The position numbers and the translations under genes are program-made. This document shows positions 1-6,472 of a stretch of 8,740 bases of DNA, piece after piece; within the stretch, counting starts at the first letter, position 1; the number at the start of each line of letters is the position of its first letter. Source of the DNA: Clostridiales bacterium. GTDB lineage: Bacteria; Bacillota; Clostridia; Oscillospirales; QAMX01. The DNA is taken from positions 1-8,740 of the forward strand of contig JAEERN010000212.1 of the NCBI GenBank assembly GCA_016285815.1, in the 5' to 3' direction. Below the pieces are notes generated by a model, which saw nothing but the letters and a program-made list of their open reading frames with translations, was not told where the DNA came from and did no database searches.

Positions 1-55
1 CGTGCCGACAATACTTGGCTGGCGACGGCCCGGGAAGATAGGTCGACGCCTACAC
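1..55 (+). rRNA. rrf: 5S ribosomal RNA, 3' part (5' end outside window)
   Basis: The first ~55 bases match the 3' half of bacterial 5S rRNA. The stretch ATACTTGGCTGGCGACGGCC followed by CGGGAAGATAGGTCGACGCC corresponds to the conserved helix IV/V and loop E region (consensus of the type UACUUGG..GGGAAgUAGGUCG). The exact 3' end is estimated, because the partner strand of the terminal helix lies outside the window. A strong intrinsic terminator starts about ten bases later, as expected at the end of a 16S-23S-5S operon. The 16S and 23S genes are inferred to lie to the left. Confidence 0.85.
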
Positions 56-64
56 CCCTGAAAG

Positions 65-105
65 AAAGCGCTTTTGCCCGGTCGGGCAAGAGCGCTTTTT
101 CTTTT
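65..105 (+). terminator. Intrinsic terminator of the rRNA operon
   Basis: A 15-bp stem (65-79 with 84-98, one G.T pair) closes on a 4-base loop and is followed by TTCTTTT. It sits just after the 5S end and ahead of the next promoter, so it should insulate the peptidase gene from rRNA transcription. Confidence 0.9.
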
Positions 106-118
106 GGCAGGCCGCCAC

Positions 119-147
119 TTGACACGCCGGGGCGGATATGGTAGACT
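119..147 (+). promoter_or_regulatory. Sigma-A type promoter of the peptidase E gene
   Basis: A consensus -35 TTGACA (119-124) is separated by 17 bases from a -10 TAGACT (142-147, four of six matches). It lies between the rRNA terminator and the peptidase start. A 6-bp hairpin (168-173 with 178-183) in the leader ends just before the ribosome binding site; no regulator can be named. Confidence 0.65.
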
Positions 148-184
148 TTTTACCGAAGAAAATTCGGCGGCCGTCTGCGGCCGG

Positions 185-193
185 AAGGAAGGG
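185..193 (+). promoter_or_regulatory. Ribosome binding site that fixes the TTG start
   Basis: AAGGAAGGG lies six bases ahead of the TTG at 200. There is no in-frame ATG or GTG near it, and conserved peptidase E sequence begins at once after this TTG, so it decides the start. Confidence 0.7.
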
Positions 194-199
194 TGCGTT

Positions 200-895
200 T
201 TGAACAACGGAAGAGTCGTCGCCATCGGCGGCGAAGAGGGGGATATGTCCCTGATCTGGCGGAATATCGTCTCGCTGGCGCGGGTCGAACGGCCCCGGCT
301 GGTCTTTCTGCCCACGGCGTCCTACGACGAGGCGGGCGACGAAGATGCGCTGAAAGCGACGTTCGCGGCGCTGGGCTGTTCGTCTTTTCAGACGGTCCGG
401 CTGACCGAGCCGGGCTGGACCCGGGAGAAGATCCGCGAGACGATCCTGAACGCCGACGCGGTGTTTGCCGGCGGCGGGAATCTGGCGTTCCTGATGGACG
501 TCTGGACCAGGACCGGCGCGGACGCGGTGCTGCGCGAGGCGTTCGACGCCGGCATCGTGCTGTCGGGCAACTCCAGCGGCGCCATGTGCTGGTTCGAAGA
601 GGGGTACGACGACTGCGGCGAGGACCACGCCTATACGTTCGTGGACTGCCTCGGACTTCTGGCGGGCTGCAACTGCCCCCACTATGAGAACGAGCACTGG
701 AAGAGCTTCGCCGAGGCGGTCAAGACCCGCAGCCGCTCCGGGATCGCCTGTGAGGACGGCGCGGCCCTGATCTACGACCGCGGCGTCTGGCGGACGGCCT
801 ACAGCGTGGCGGGGCGGAACGTCTGGTATCTGGACCGGGCCAAGGGCTTCGCCCAGACCCGCTGGGAAGAGCTGGCCGAAACGCCGGCGCGGTGA
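200..895 (+). CDS. Peptidase E / S51-family serine peptidase-like protein
   Basis: 231 residues from a TTG start. The protein has the S51 (aspartyl dipeptidase, class I glutamine-amidotransferase-like) fold signature: an N-terminal strand VVAIGGEEG, a GGGNLAFLM stretch at about residues 91-99, and the nucleophile elbow GNSSGAM with Ser125. A histidine follows in CPHYENEH (His161), and Glu185 or Asp186 in ACEDGAA is a plausible third triad member. These positions fit Salmonella PepE (Ser120, His157). Length is the family norm. There is no signal peptide, so it is cytoplasmic. PepE cleaves dipeptides with N-terminal aspartate; the substrate here is inferred only. Clostridial homologues are also annotated as 'type 1 glutamine amidotransferase-like', and cyanophycinase is a related but less likely activity. 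It has its own promoter and a terminator shared with the convergent gene. Extending the frame left would run into the promoter and the rRNA terminator. Confidence 0.85.
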   Translation: MNNGRVVAIGGEEGDMSLIWRNIVSLARVERPRLVFLPTASYDEAGDEDALKATFAALGCSSFQTVRLTEPGWTREKIRETILNADAVFAGGGNLAFLMDVWTRTGADAVLREAFDAGIVLSGNSSGAMCWFEEGYDDCGEDHAYTFVDCLGLLAGCNCPHYENEHWKSFAEAVKTRSRSGIACEDGAALIYDRGVWRTAYSVAGRNVWYLDRAKGFAQTRWEELAETPAR

Positions 896-912
896 GCGCG
901 CGAAAACGAGAA

Positions 913-957
913 CAAAACGAAGATCCGGTGAACAGCGTTCACCGGATCTTCGTTTTG
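913..957. terminator. Bidirectional terminator between convergent genes
   Basis: A perfect 21-bp inverted repeat (913-933 with 937-957) with a 3-base loop. The outer arms read CAAAACG and CGTTTTG, so each strand gives a T-rich tail. It lies 18 bases after the peptidase stop and 50 bases past the stop of the leftward hydrolase gene, so it can serve both. Confidence 0.88.
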
Positions 958-1006
958 TGAAAAGGAGGGATCAGAAGAAGAGTCGAAATCCTTGAGTTGT
1001 CAGAAG

Positions 1007-2887
1007 TCAGACGATGCGGACGGCGCAGACGAAGCGATTGTAATAGTAACCGGTGTCCAGCCGCTCGATGCGCACCGTTTTGCCTGCGGAGGGGGCGTGG
1101 ATGAACTGGCCGTTGCCGACGTACATCCCCACGTGGCCGATGCCGTATCCCGTGGTGTTGAAGAAGACCAGATCGCCGGGCTTGAGGTCGCTGTACGAGA
1201 CCGAGACGCCCTCTTTGTACTGGGAGGTCCGGTTGATCTTATAGCCGAAGTGCGCGTAGACGTATTGGGTCAGACCCGAGCAGTCGAAGCCGATGGAGGG
1301 GGAATTCCCGCCGTAGCGATAGGGGATGCCGATGAACTGCATGGCGTAGTCCACCAGCTGCTGTCCGATGTCCGAGGCCGGCCCGGAAACGGGCGGCTCG
1401 ACCTCCGGCGGTTCGCTCTGCTCCGGGGGTTCCTCCTCTGAAGCGGCGGTGGTGGTCTTTTTGGTCTTCTTGGTGGAAGCCGCCGTCTCGGCGGGGCCGG
1501 TGGTGGATTCGCCCCCGCCGGCGGAGCCGGATTCGGTGCAGAGGAAATAGTTGCCGTTGACGAAGCCCGTCAGGCCGTTGAAGGTGATGCGGTACCAGCC
1601 GTTGGAATACCCGGTGACCGACGCCTTGTCGCCGTTGGACAGGCTGCCGATGACGGCGGAGTCCGTGGTGGGGTAGCGGCGGATGTTGACGGAATCCGCC
1701 ACGGCCTGCCCCTTTCCGGTCATTTCAGAGACGTAGTAGAGGGGCGCGTCCTCTTCCGCCTCGCCGGACTCTCCGCTGCCGCGGGCGTAGACCGAGGTGG
1801 AGAGGTAGGCGGCGGCGATATAGCCCTTGCGGCCGGCCGCGTCGCTGACGCGGAACCAGGAGCCGCTCTTGGAGAGGATCGTGAAGGTGTCGCCGTAGAC
1901 GGCCTGGCCGACGACCTCGCTGTCGGTCCCGGCCCCGCCGCGGATGTTGACCAGATCTACGGTGACGGTGCCCACGGTGACGGTCTCGTCATCGGCGGAG
2001 ACAGTCATGTAGCTGGAGCTGATATAGGCGTCGACTCCGTTGTAGCGGATGCGGTACCAGCCGTTGGACTCGCCCAGCACGCTGTACGAGGAACCGGCCT
2101 TGACCTGGGCGATGACGGAATAGCCGGTGCCCGGGCCGGAGCGGAGATTGACCACCGCGCCGGTGACGCGGCCCGTGCCGGTCACGTCGATGGAGCCGGT
2201 GGGGACCACGGCGCCCTCGCCCAGCGAGAGGAGATCCTTCAGGATATAGGCCTCGGTGCCGTTGAAATCCACGCGGTACCAGCCGTTGACTTCGGCGGTG
2301 ACGGTGAGCTCGCGCCCCTCCAGCAGGCTGGCCACGACGGAATACGTGGTGCCCGGGCCGGAGCGCAGGTTGACGACGTCGTACCTGACGCGGCCCGTAC
2401 CGGAGACGGAGGCGGTGCCGGAGTCGCTGCCCACGCCGAAATAGTCGGCGGAGATATAGGCGGCGGTCTCGCTGTAGGCGACCTTGTACCAGCCGTCCAG
2501 CTGTTCGAGGATGGGAAGCTGGGTCCCGGCGGCCACCACGGTGATGATGGGGGCGTTGACGTCTGCGCTCTGGCGCAGGTTCACGAAGGAGCCCTTGACC
2601 GTTCCGTACGAGACGGCGGCGCCGCGTTCGACGTAGGCGGCGGACATGTATCCGGTGACGCCGTTGGCCGAGACCTTCAGCCAGCCGTTCTCTTCGCTCT
2701 GGATGGTGACGGAGGTCCCCTTGAGACAGCCGCCCACGACGGCGTACCCCGTGCCGGCGCCGGAGCGGATATAGACGTAGCTTCCGGTGACGGTGCCGGT
2801 CTCCTCTGCAAAGGAGGCGAAGGGGAAGAGGGATATCGTCATAAGCGCAGCCAGAAGCAGCGCGGTGAGCATTCGGGTTTTTCGCAT
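1007..2887 (-). CDS. Secreted NlpC/P60 peptidoglycan hydrolase with six SH3 domains
   Basis: 626 residues. An N-terminal signal peptide (charged MRKTR, hydrophobic 7-24, likely cleavage after Ala27 in SFA) sends it outside. Six bacterial SH3 repeats follow at about 31-87, 94-151, 164-222, 237-296, 304-364 and 391-449, each with a VNLR/VNIR-type strand, NGW(Y/L)-type centre and GY/AYI end. A low-complexity linker (450-503; Ser/Thr/Lys then Pro/Glu) joins them to a C-terminal NlpC/P60 domain (about 506-626). The catalytic residues are visible: Cys536 in FDCSG, His585 in GHVGMY and His597 in FIHAPS. The family cleaves D-Glu to diamino acid bonds in stem peptides; SH3 domains bind the wall. Repeats 3 and 4 are the most alike. 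There is no LPXTG or transmembrane anchor, so it is probably held by the SH3 domains. A ribosome binding site AAGGGAGG (2899-2906) precedes the ATG by 11 bases. Divergent from cardiolipin synthase, convergent with the peptidase. Confidence 0.94.
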   Translation of the reverse strand: MRKTRMLTALLLAALMTISLFPFASFAEETGTVTGSYVYIRSGAGTGYAVVGGCLKGTSVTIQSEENGWLKVSANGVTGYMSAAYVERGAAVSYGTVKGSFVNLRQSADVNAPIITVVAAGTQLPILEQLDGWYKVAYSETAAYISADYFGVGSDSGTASVSGTGRVRYDVVNLRSGPGTTYSVVASLLEGRELTVTAEVNGWYRVDFNGTEAYILKDLLSLGEGAVVPTGSIDVTGTGRVTGAVVNLRSGPGTGYSVIAQVKAGSSYSVLGESNGWYRIRYNGVDAYISSSYMTVSADDETVTVGTVTVDLVNIRGGAGTDSEVVGQAVYGDTFTILSKSGSWFRVSDAAGRKGYIAAAYLSTSVYARGSGESGEAEEDAPLYYVSEMTGKGQAVADSVNIRRYPTTDSAVIGSLSNGDKASVTGYSNGWYRITFNGLTGFVNGNYFLCTESGSAGGGESTTGPAETAASTKKTKKTTTAASEEEPPEQSEPPEVEPPVSGPASDIGQQLVDYAMQFIGIPYRYGGNSPSIGFDCSGLTQYVYAHFGYKINRTSQYKEGVSVSYSDLKPGDLVFFNTTGYGIGHVGMYVGNGQFIHAPSAGKTVRIERLDTGYYYNRFVCAVRIV

Positions 2888-2920
2888 GTTGCAGGGCGCC
2901 TCCCTTGAGTTGGTAGCGAC

Positions 2921-2929
2921 AGTATAACA
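2921..2929 (-). promoter_or_regulatory. Extended -10 promoter of the NlpC/P60 gene
   Basis: On the minus strand TGTTATACT (2929 down to 2921) is an extended -10 element 33 bases ahead of the start codon. No good -35 is present at 16-18 bases; a TTGATA at 2949-2954 is too far away. The assignment rests on the -10 alone. Confidence 0.5.
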
Positions 2930-3054
2930 TGGGGTTGCATCAGAATTGTATCAAATCTGTCAGCTTTCAGCAAAGTTTTTCGCGGCGAAGAAAAAATTTG
3001 CGGAGAGAAGAGCGGAACGGGCGAAAAAAAGCCGGGGATCGGTCCGCGCGGGGC

Positions 3055-3083
3055 TGGCGCGCCGGAGAGATCTGTGGTATAAT
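3055..3083 (+). promoter_or_regulatory. Extended -10 promoter of cardiolipin synthase
   Basis: TGGTATAAT (3075-3083) is a perfect -10 with the TGn extension. The -35 position at 17-base spacing (3055-3060, TGGCGC) is poor, as is common for extended -10 promoters. It lies 37 bases ahead of the start codon. Confidence 0.65.
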
Positions 3084-3120
3084 GAAGTATCGTTCCGAGA
3101 CCGGCGAAAGGAGAGACCGC

Positions 3121-4656
3121 ATGAAAAAGATCCTGAACCGCATTTTTTCCCGTCTGACGGTGCTCATCCTTTCCGTCGTCCTCCAGGTCGGCCTGCTGCT
3201 GGCCGCGCTGATTCTTCTGAACGAAAAGGTCACGGTCTTTTACGTCGTGTGCCGGGTCATGGCGGCGCTGCTGGCGCTGTACCTCGTCTATCGGGAGGGG
3301 AACCCCGCCTATAAGATCGCGTGGCTTCTGCCGATCCTGACCTTCCCCGTGTTCGGGATCCTGCTGTTCGCCGTGTTCGGCAAGAACCGCCTCAGCCGGC
3401 GGGAGCGCGAGCGGATGCAGAGCGTCGGCGACCGGTACCGGAAGGTCATGGCCGACACGGAGAACGCTGTCCCTGCGCTGACCCGGGTCCGGCCGGAGGC
3501 CGCGGTCACGGCGCGGTATCTGGCCGCGGCGGCGGGCGCGCCGCTGTTCCGGCGCACCGAGACCACCTATCTTCCGGTGGGCGAGGCGTTCTACGCGACC
3601 ATGCTGGACGAGCTGCGCAAGGCGCAGAAGTTCATCCTGATGGAGTTTTACATCATCCGCTCCGGCCGGATGTGGCGCGAGGTCCACGAGATCCTGCGGG
3701 ACAAGGCCGCCGCCGGCGTGGAGGTGCGGCTGATCTACGACGATTTCGGCTCGCTGTTCAAGATCGAGGACGACGCGGAAAAGGTCCTGCGGCAGGAGGG
3801 GATCCGCGTTTCGGTTTTCAACCCGCTGATCCCGGAGCTTTCCGTCCGCTTCAACAACCGCGACCACCGGAAGATCGTGGTGATCGACGGGAACGTGGGC
3901 TTTACCGGCGGGATCAACCTGTCGGACGAGTACATCAACGCCAAGCCGCGCTGCGGCCACTGGCTGGACAGCGGCGTGATGCTGCGGGGCGAGGGCGTCT
4001 GGGGCCTGTCCGGCATGTTCCTGTCCATGTGGGACTATATCAGCGGGGAAAACTCCGAGGTCGACTTTTTCCGGCCGGACCCCGCCTTTCTGGAGACCGT
4101 CGCCGAGGACGGGTTCGTCCAGCCCTTCGGCGACACGCCGCTGGACGACGAGCCCGTGGGCGAGACCGTCTATCGCCATATGATCCAGCGCGCGCAGGAG
4201 TACGTCTATATCAACACGCCGTATCTGATCATCGACAACGAGATGCTGACCGCCATGACCATGGCGGCCAAGAGCGGGGTGGACGTCCGCGTCGTGACGC
4301 CGGCCATCTGCGACAGCCGCCTCATCCAGGAGCTGAGCCGGTCGTACCACGAGCCGCTGCTGCGGGCGGGGGTCAGGGTCTACGAGTACACCCCCGGCAT
4401 GGTCCACGCCAAGACCTTCGTCAGCGACGATGCCACCGCCGTGGTGGGATCCATCAATCTGGACTATCGCAGCCTGTATCTCCACTTTGAGTGTGCGGCG
4501 TGGATGTGCGGCAGCCGCGCCGTTTCCCAGATGAAGGCCGCGTATCTGGACGAGGTGGAAAAGTGCCGGGAGATCACGCTGGCGGACTGCCGGAACCGGT
4601 CGGTGTTCCGGTGGCTGCTGTGGGCGGTGCTGCGCGTGTTCGCACCGCTGCTCTGA
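3121..4656 (+). CDS. cls: Cardiolipin synthase (phospholipase D family)
   Basis: 511 residues, the usual length for bacterial ClsA-type enzymes. Three hydrophobic segments (about 11-33, 37-57 and 64-87) form the N-terminal membrane region (PLDc_N type). Two phospholipase D HKD motifs follow: HRKIVVID (His249, Lys251, Asp256), with GG at 263-264, and HAKTFVSD (His429, Lys431, Asp436), followed by GSINLD. Both HxKx4D motifs are intact. The enzyme condenses two phosphatidylglycerols to cardiolipin and glycerol at the cytoplasmic membrane. The ATG is chosen because AAGGAG (3108-3113) lies seven bases upstream and the -10 promoter is at 3078; the frame stays open further left but without a start signal. 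It is a single-gene unit, divergent from the wall hydrolase, so two envelope genes share a 233-bp control region. Confidence 0.94.
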   Translation: MKKILNRIFSRLTVLILSVVLQVGLLLAALILLNEKVTVFYVVCRVMAALLALYLVYREGNPAYKIAWLLPILTFPVFGILLFAVFGKNRLSRRERERMQSVGDRYRKVMADTENAVPALTRVRPEAAVTARYLAAAAGAPLFRRTETTYLPVGEAFYATMLDELRKAQKFILMEFYIIRSGRMWREVHEILRDKAAAGVEVRLIYDDFGSLFKIEDDAEKVLRQEGIRVSVFNPLIPELSVRFNNRDHRKIVVIDGNVGFTGGINLSDEYINAKPRCGHWLDSGVMLRGEGVWGLSGMFLSMWDYISGENSEVDFFRPDPAFLETVAEDGFVQPFGDTPLDDEPVGETVYRHMIQRAQEYVYINTPYLIIDNEMLTAMTMAAKSGVDVRVVTPAICDSRLIQELSRSYHEPLLRAGVRVYEYTPGMVHAKTFVSDDATAVVGSINLDYRSLYLHFECAAWMCGSRAVSQMKAAYLDEVEKCREITLADCRNRSVFRWLLWAVLRVFAPLL

Positions 4657-4668
4657 AAAAAAACAAGG

Positions 4669-4705
4669 GCGGGGCCCGGGAACGCCGTTCCCGGGCCCCG
4701 CTTTG
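4669..4705. terminator. Hairpin terminator after cardiolipin synthase
   Basis: A perfect 15-bp GC-rich stem (4669-4683 with 4687-4701) with a GCC loop starts 12 bases after the stop. The plus-strand tail is short (TTT). On the minus strand it is followed by a run of eight T (the A-run at 4656-4663), so it may also stop leftward transcription. Confidence 0.75.
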
Positions 4706-4719
4706 GCATCGGGCCGCCC

Positions 4720-4757
4720 AAAAAGGCCCCGTCCCCCCATGATCGGGGGACGGGGCC
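4720..4757 (-). terminator. Intrinsic terminator of the 97-residue gene
   Basis: A 13-bp stem (4725-4737 with 4745-4757) is followed on the minus strand by TTTTT (A-run 4720-4724). It lies 27 bases past the stop of the leftward small gene. With the neighbouring hairpin it forms a back-to-back pair between convergent genes. Confidence 0.8.
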
Positions 4758-4784
4758 GTGTCGGTCCGGTGAGATTGTGGCGGA

Positions 4785-5078
4785 TCAGAACTTATCGGCC
4801 AGCGCGCGCTCCAGCCAGACCGCGCCCACGTCCAGCGCCTCGTACAGGCCGGCCTTTTCCGTCTTGCGGACGATCCGCTCCTTCGGGCGGACGTTCTCGC
4901 TGGTCTGCTGCAGATAGACCGAGACGCGCGTGGCGGTCTCGACGCCGTTTTCCACCGTCTTGTCCTGGATCTGGAGCATGACGATGTACTTGTCGGACAT
5001 GTTCCCGTAATAGATGGTGTCGTCTTTTCTCAAAAGGGGCTTTCCCTTGTATGTCAGGCCGGGCTTTTTGTCAGCCAT
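4785..5078 (-). CDS. Conserved-looking hypothetical protein, 97 residues
   Basis: I do not recognise a named family. The protein is soluble and charged, with no signal peptide, membrane segment or cysteine. It begins MADKKPGLTYKGKPLLRKDD, continues with IYYGNMSDKYIVMLQI (22-37), a probable beta-strand stretch around 50-57 (TRVSVYLQ), a basic segment RPKERIVRKTEK (64-75), and ends in a probable helix ALDVGAVWLERAL (81-93). The alternation of short strands then a helix suggests a small alpha/beta domain. The ATG at 5078 is chosen because GGGAGG (5087-5092) lies eight bases upstream; a longer reading frame to 5123 would overlap the promoter. It has its own promoter and terminator, so it appears to be expressed on its own. 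A good ribosome binding site, balanced composition and flanking signals make it a real gene; its function is unknown. Confidence 0.8.
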   Translation of the reverse strand: MADKKPGLTYKGKPLLRKDDTIYYGNMSDKYIVMLQIQDKTVENGVETATRVSVYLQQTSENVRPKERIVRKTEKAGLYEALDVGAVWLERALADKF

Positions 5079-5111
5079 GTTTGGATCCTCCCATTTCCGT
5101 AAGGTGCTATT

Positions 5112-5140
5112 ATTGTACCACACGGGCGCGCCCGTGTCAA
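5112..5140 (-). promoter_or_regulatory. Promoter of the 97-residue gene with a palindrome in its spacer
   Basis: On the minus strand a consensus TTGACA (5140-5135) is followed after exactly 17 bases by TACAAT (5117-5112), which carries a TGn extension. The TGA inside the -35 is the stop codon of the upstream reductase. An 18-base perfect palindrome (5120-5137) fills most of the spacer. Confidence 0.7.
5120..5137. repeat. 18-base perfect palindrome between -35 and -10
   Basis: ACACGGGCGCGCCCGTGT reads the same on both strands. On the leftward transcript it is not followed by a T-run, so it is a poor terminator for the reductase gene. Its place across the promoter spacer makes an operator plausible; that is inference. 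Confidence 0.7.
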
Positions 5141-6081
5141 ACGATCTTGAGACAGGTCTCGGGACAGGCCCGCCCGCAGTAGCCGCAGGTGATGCAGGCC
5201 CCGGCGTCTACCCGGGCGCGGCCGTCGACCACGCGGATGGCGTGCTGGCCGCAGACGCGCTCGCAGCTGCCGCAGCCGACGCAGTGCTCTTCGACGATCA
5301 GACGGCGGCGGACCGAGCGGATCTTTTCCTCCGCGCCGTCGGGGAAGCGGCCGGTCTCGACGAAGGCGACGTTGGCACGGACCTCTTCCTCCGAGCGCAT
5401 GCCCAGCGCAAAGCTCCACGGCATGGCCCGGGCAAAGGCGAGGCATTCGGCGGCGTGGGCCAGCAGATTGCCGCCCCCCAGGGGCTTCATGGCGAAGACG
5501 CCGACGCCGCTTTCCGCGGCCCGCCGCACCTCGCGCAGCATGTCCTCCGCGGTGCCGTCGCCGATGCCGACGCCGAACTTGTTCAGCAGCGGATGCACCG
5601 CGTCCAGCCCGTATCGGATGGCGGCGGAAACGCCCGCCACCCGGTGGGTCGAAAGCCCCACCGCCCGCAGGACGCCGCGGGCCTTCAGCTCGTAAAGCGT
5701 TTCCAGCGCCTCCATGTGGCCGCGGACGGTGTGTTCGCTCTCCTGCTCGTGGAGCAGGAAGATGTCGATGACGTCGCGCCCGGTCTCCCGCCGGGCCTCG
5801 TCCACGGCGTCCAGCGCCATCCGGCGCGTATAGGCGTAGGTCTTGGACGAGATCACCACGTCGTCCGGCCTGGCGCAAAGCGCCAGCGCGCGGCGGATGT
5901 GGGGATAGGTCCCGTAGATCTGGGCGGTGTCCACGTGGGTCACGCCCAGATCCAGCGCCGCGGCGATGACGCGGCCGCCGTCCTCCGGGGACAGATCGGC
6001 CTGACAGGGGCCCACCGTCAGCGAGCCGAAGCAGAGCTTCGAGACGCGGATCCCCGTCCTGCCCAGTTCCAGTTGTTCCAT
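5137..6081 (-). CDS. Aldo/keto reductase with C-terminal two-cluster ferredoxin domain
   Basis: 314 residues. Residues ~1-255 form an aldo/keto reductase TIM barrel: LGRTGIRVSKLCFGS at the start, then the catalytic tetrad Asp51 and Tyr56 (HVDTAQIYG), Lys80 (SSK) and His111 (LLHEQE). The C-terminus carries a bacterial ferredoxin domain with two [4Fe-4S] motifs: Cys267, 270, 273 and 277, then Cys296, 299, 302 and 306 (followed by Pro). Such fusions are common in anaerobes; the clusters imply electron exchange with ferredoxin or another carrier beside or in place of NADPH. The substrate is unknown. The ATG at 6081 is chosen because an AAGGCGG (6088-6094, one mismatch to consensus) lies six bases upstream and family homology starts at once; ATGs at 6099 and 6111 lack a site. 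No promoter is seen directly upstream, where a terminator-like hairpin ends 19 bases before the start. The stop codon overlaps the next gene's promoter. Confidence 0.9.
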   Translation of the reverse strand: MEQLELGRTGIRVSKLCFGSLTVGPCQADLSPEDGGRVIAAALDLGVTHVDTAQIYGTYPHIRRALALCARPDDVVISSKTYAYTRRMALDAVDEARRETGRDVIDIFLLHEQESEHTVRGHMEALETLYELKARGVLRAVGLSTHRVAGVSAAIRYGLDAVHPLLNKFGVGIGDGTAEDMLREVRRAAESGVGVFAMKPLGGGNLLAHAAECLAFARAMPWSFALGMRSEEEVRANVAFVETGRFPDGAEEKIRSVRRRLIVEEHCVGCGSCERVCGQHAIRVVDGRARVDAGACITCGYCGRACPETCLKIV

Positions 6082-6100
6082 TTCGGGCCGCCTTTTCATC

Positions 6101-6137
6101 AAAAACGGCAAGGCCGCACCGGAATGCGCCTTGCCGT
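6101..6137 (-). terminator. Terminator or attenuator between ireB and the reductase gene
   Basis: On the minus strand a 9-bp stem (6129-6137 with 6105-6113), extended by four more pairs after a one-base bulge, is followed by TTTTT (A-run 6101-6105, its first T pairing in the stem). It lies 27 bases past the ireB stop and 19 bases ahead of the reductase start. It ends ireB transcripts and, because no separate promoter is seen below it, may limit how much reaches the reductase. Confidence 0.75.
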
Positions 6138-6164
6138 CCCTTGTCGGTTTGCCGGGAAAACGGG

Positions 6165-6413
6165 TCAGTCGGTGAGGTAGTTTTTCAGCAGAGACTGCAG
6201 CAGCTCGTCCCGGTCGATGTGGCGGATCATGCTGCGCGCGTTTTTATAGTTGGTGATATAACCGGGATCCTCGGTCAGGATATAGCCGACGATCTGGCTG
6301 ACAGGGTCGTACCCCTTTTCCCGAAGCGCATCGTACACCTCGGTGAGGATCTGCTTCATTTCGCTCTCGCGGTCAGAGGGGATCCGGAATTTCATGGTAT
6401 CGCCGTCGGACAT
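6165..6413 (-). CDS. ireB: IreB family regulatory phosphoprotein
   Basis: 82 residues, close to the usual length of the family (UPF0297/DUF965; YrzL in Bacillus). The core YDPVSQIVGYILTEDPGYIT (36-55) and the following NARSMIRHIDRDEL are the family signature and match Enterococcus faecalis IreB by recall. IreB is a cytoplasmic dimer, phosphorylated on N-terminal threonine by the PASTA-domain kinase IreK and acting in envelope stress and cephalosporin resistance; in other Firmicutes it affects peptidoglycan precursor synthesis. Here the N-terminus MSDGDTMKFRIPSD has one threonine, Thr6, the likely phospho-site by position. The ATG follows AAAGGAG (6421-6427) by seven bases. It is usually found between alaS and ruvX; here the next gene downstream is a reductase behind a terminator, so the usual right-hand neighbour is missing. 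Divergent from the tRNA cluster. Confidence 0.93.
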   Translation of the reverse strand: MSDGDTMKFRIPSDRESEMKQILTEVYDALREKGYDPVSQIVGYILTEDPGYITNYKNARSMIRHIDRDELLQSLLKNYLTD

Positions 6414-6472
6414 AATCGATCTCCTTTCGCGTGGATCCGCCGCAGGGACAGTTCCGCCGTATACACATATAT

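Noticed and set aside
74..199. N-terminal extension of the peptidase frame
   Set aside because: It would cover the rRNA terminator and the promoter; a ribosome binding site and the conserved protein start both point to the TTG at 200.
2976..2998. Inverted T/A-rich repeat around TTTTTCGCGGCGAAGAAAAA
   Set aside because: Pairing needs a bulge and leaves almost no loop; it is more likely chance in an AT-rich promoter region.
2839..4740. Very long open frame on the minus strand opposite cardiolipin synthase
   Set aside because: It is the antisense shadow of a GC-rich gene with complete HKD motifs; its translation is His/Arg/Gln/Asp rich, matches nothing and has no start signal.
5014..6180. Long plus-strand open frame opposite the aldo/keto reductase
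   Set aside because: Its composition is that of an antisense frame in GC-rich DNA, and the opposite strand has an intact catalytic tetrad and eight cluster cysteines.
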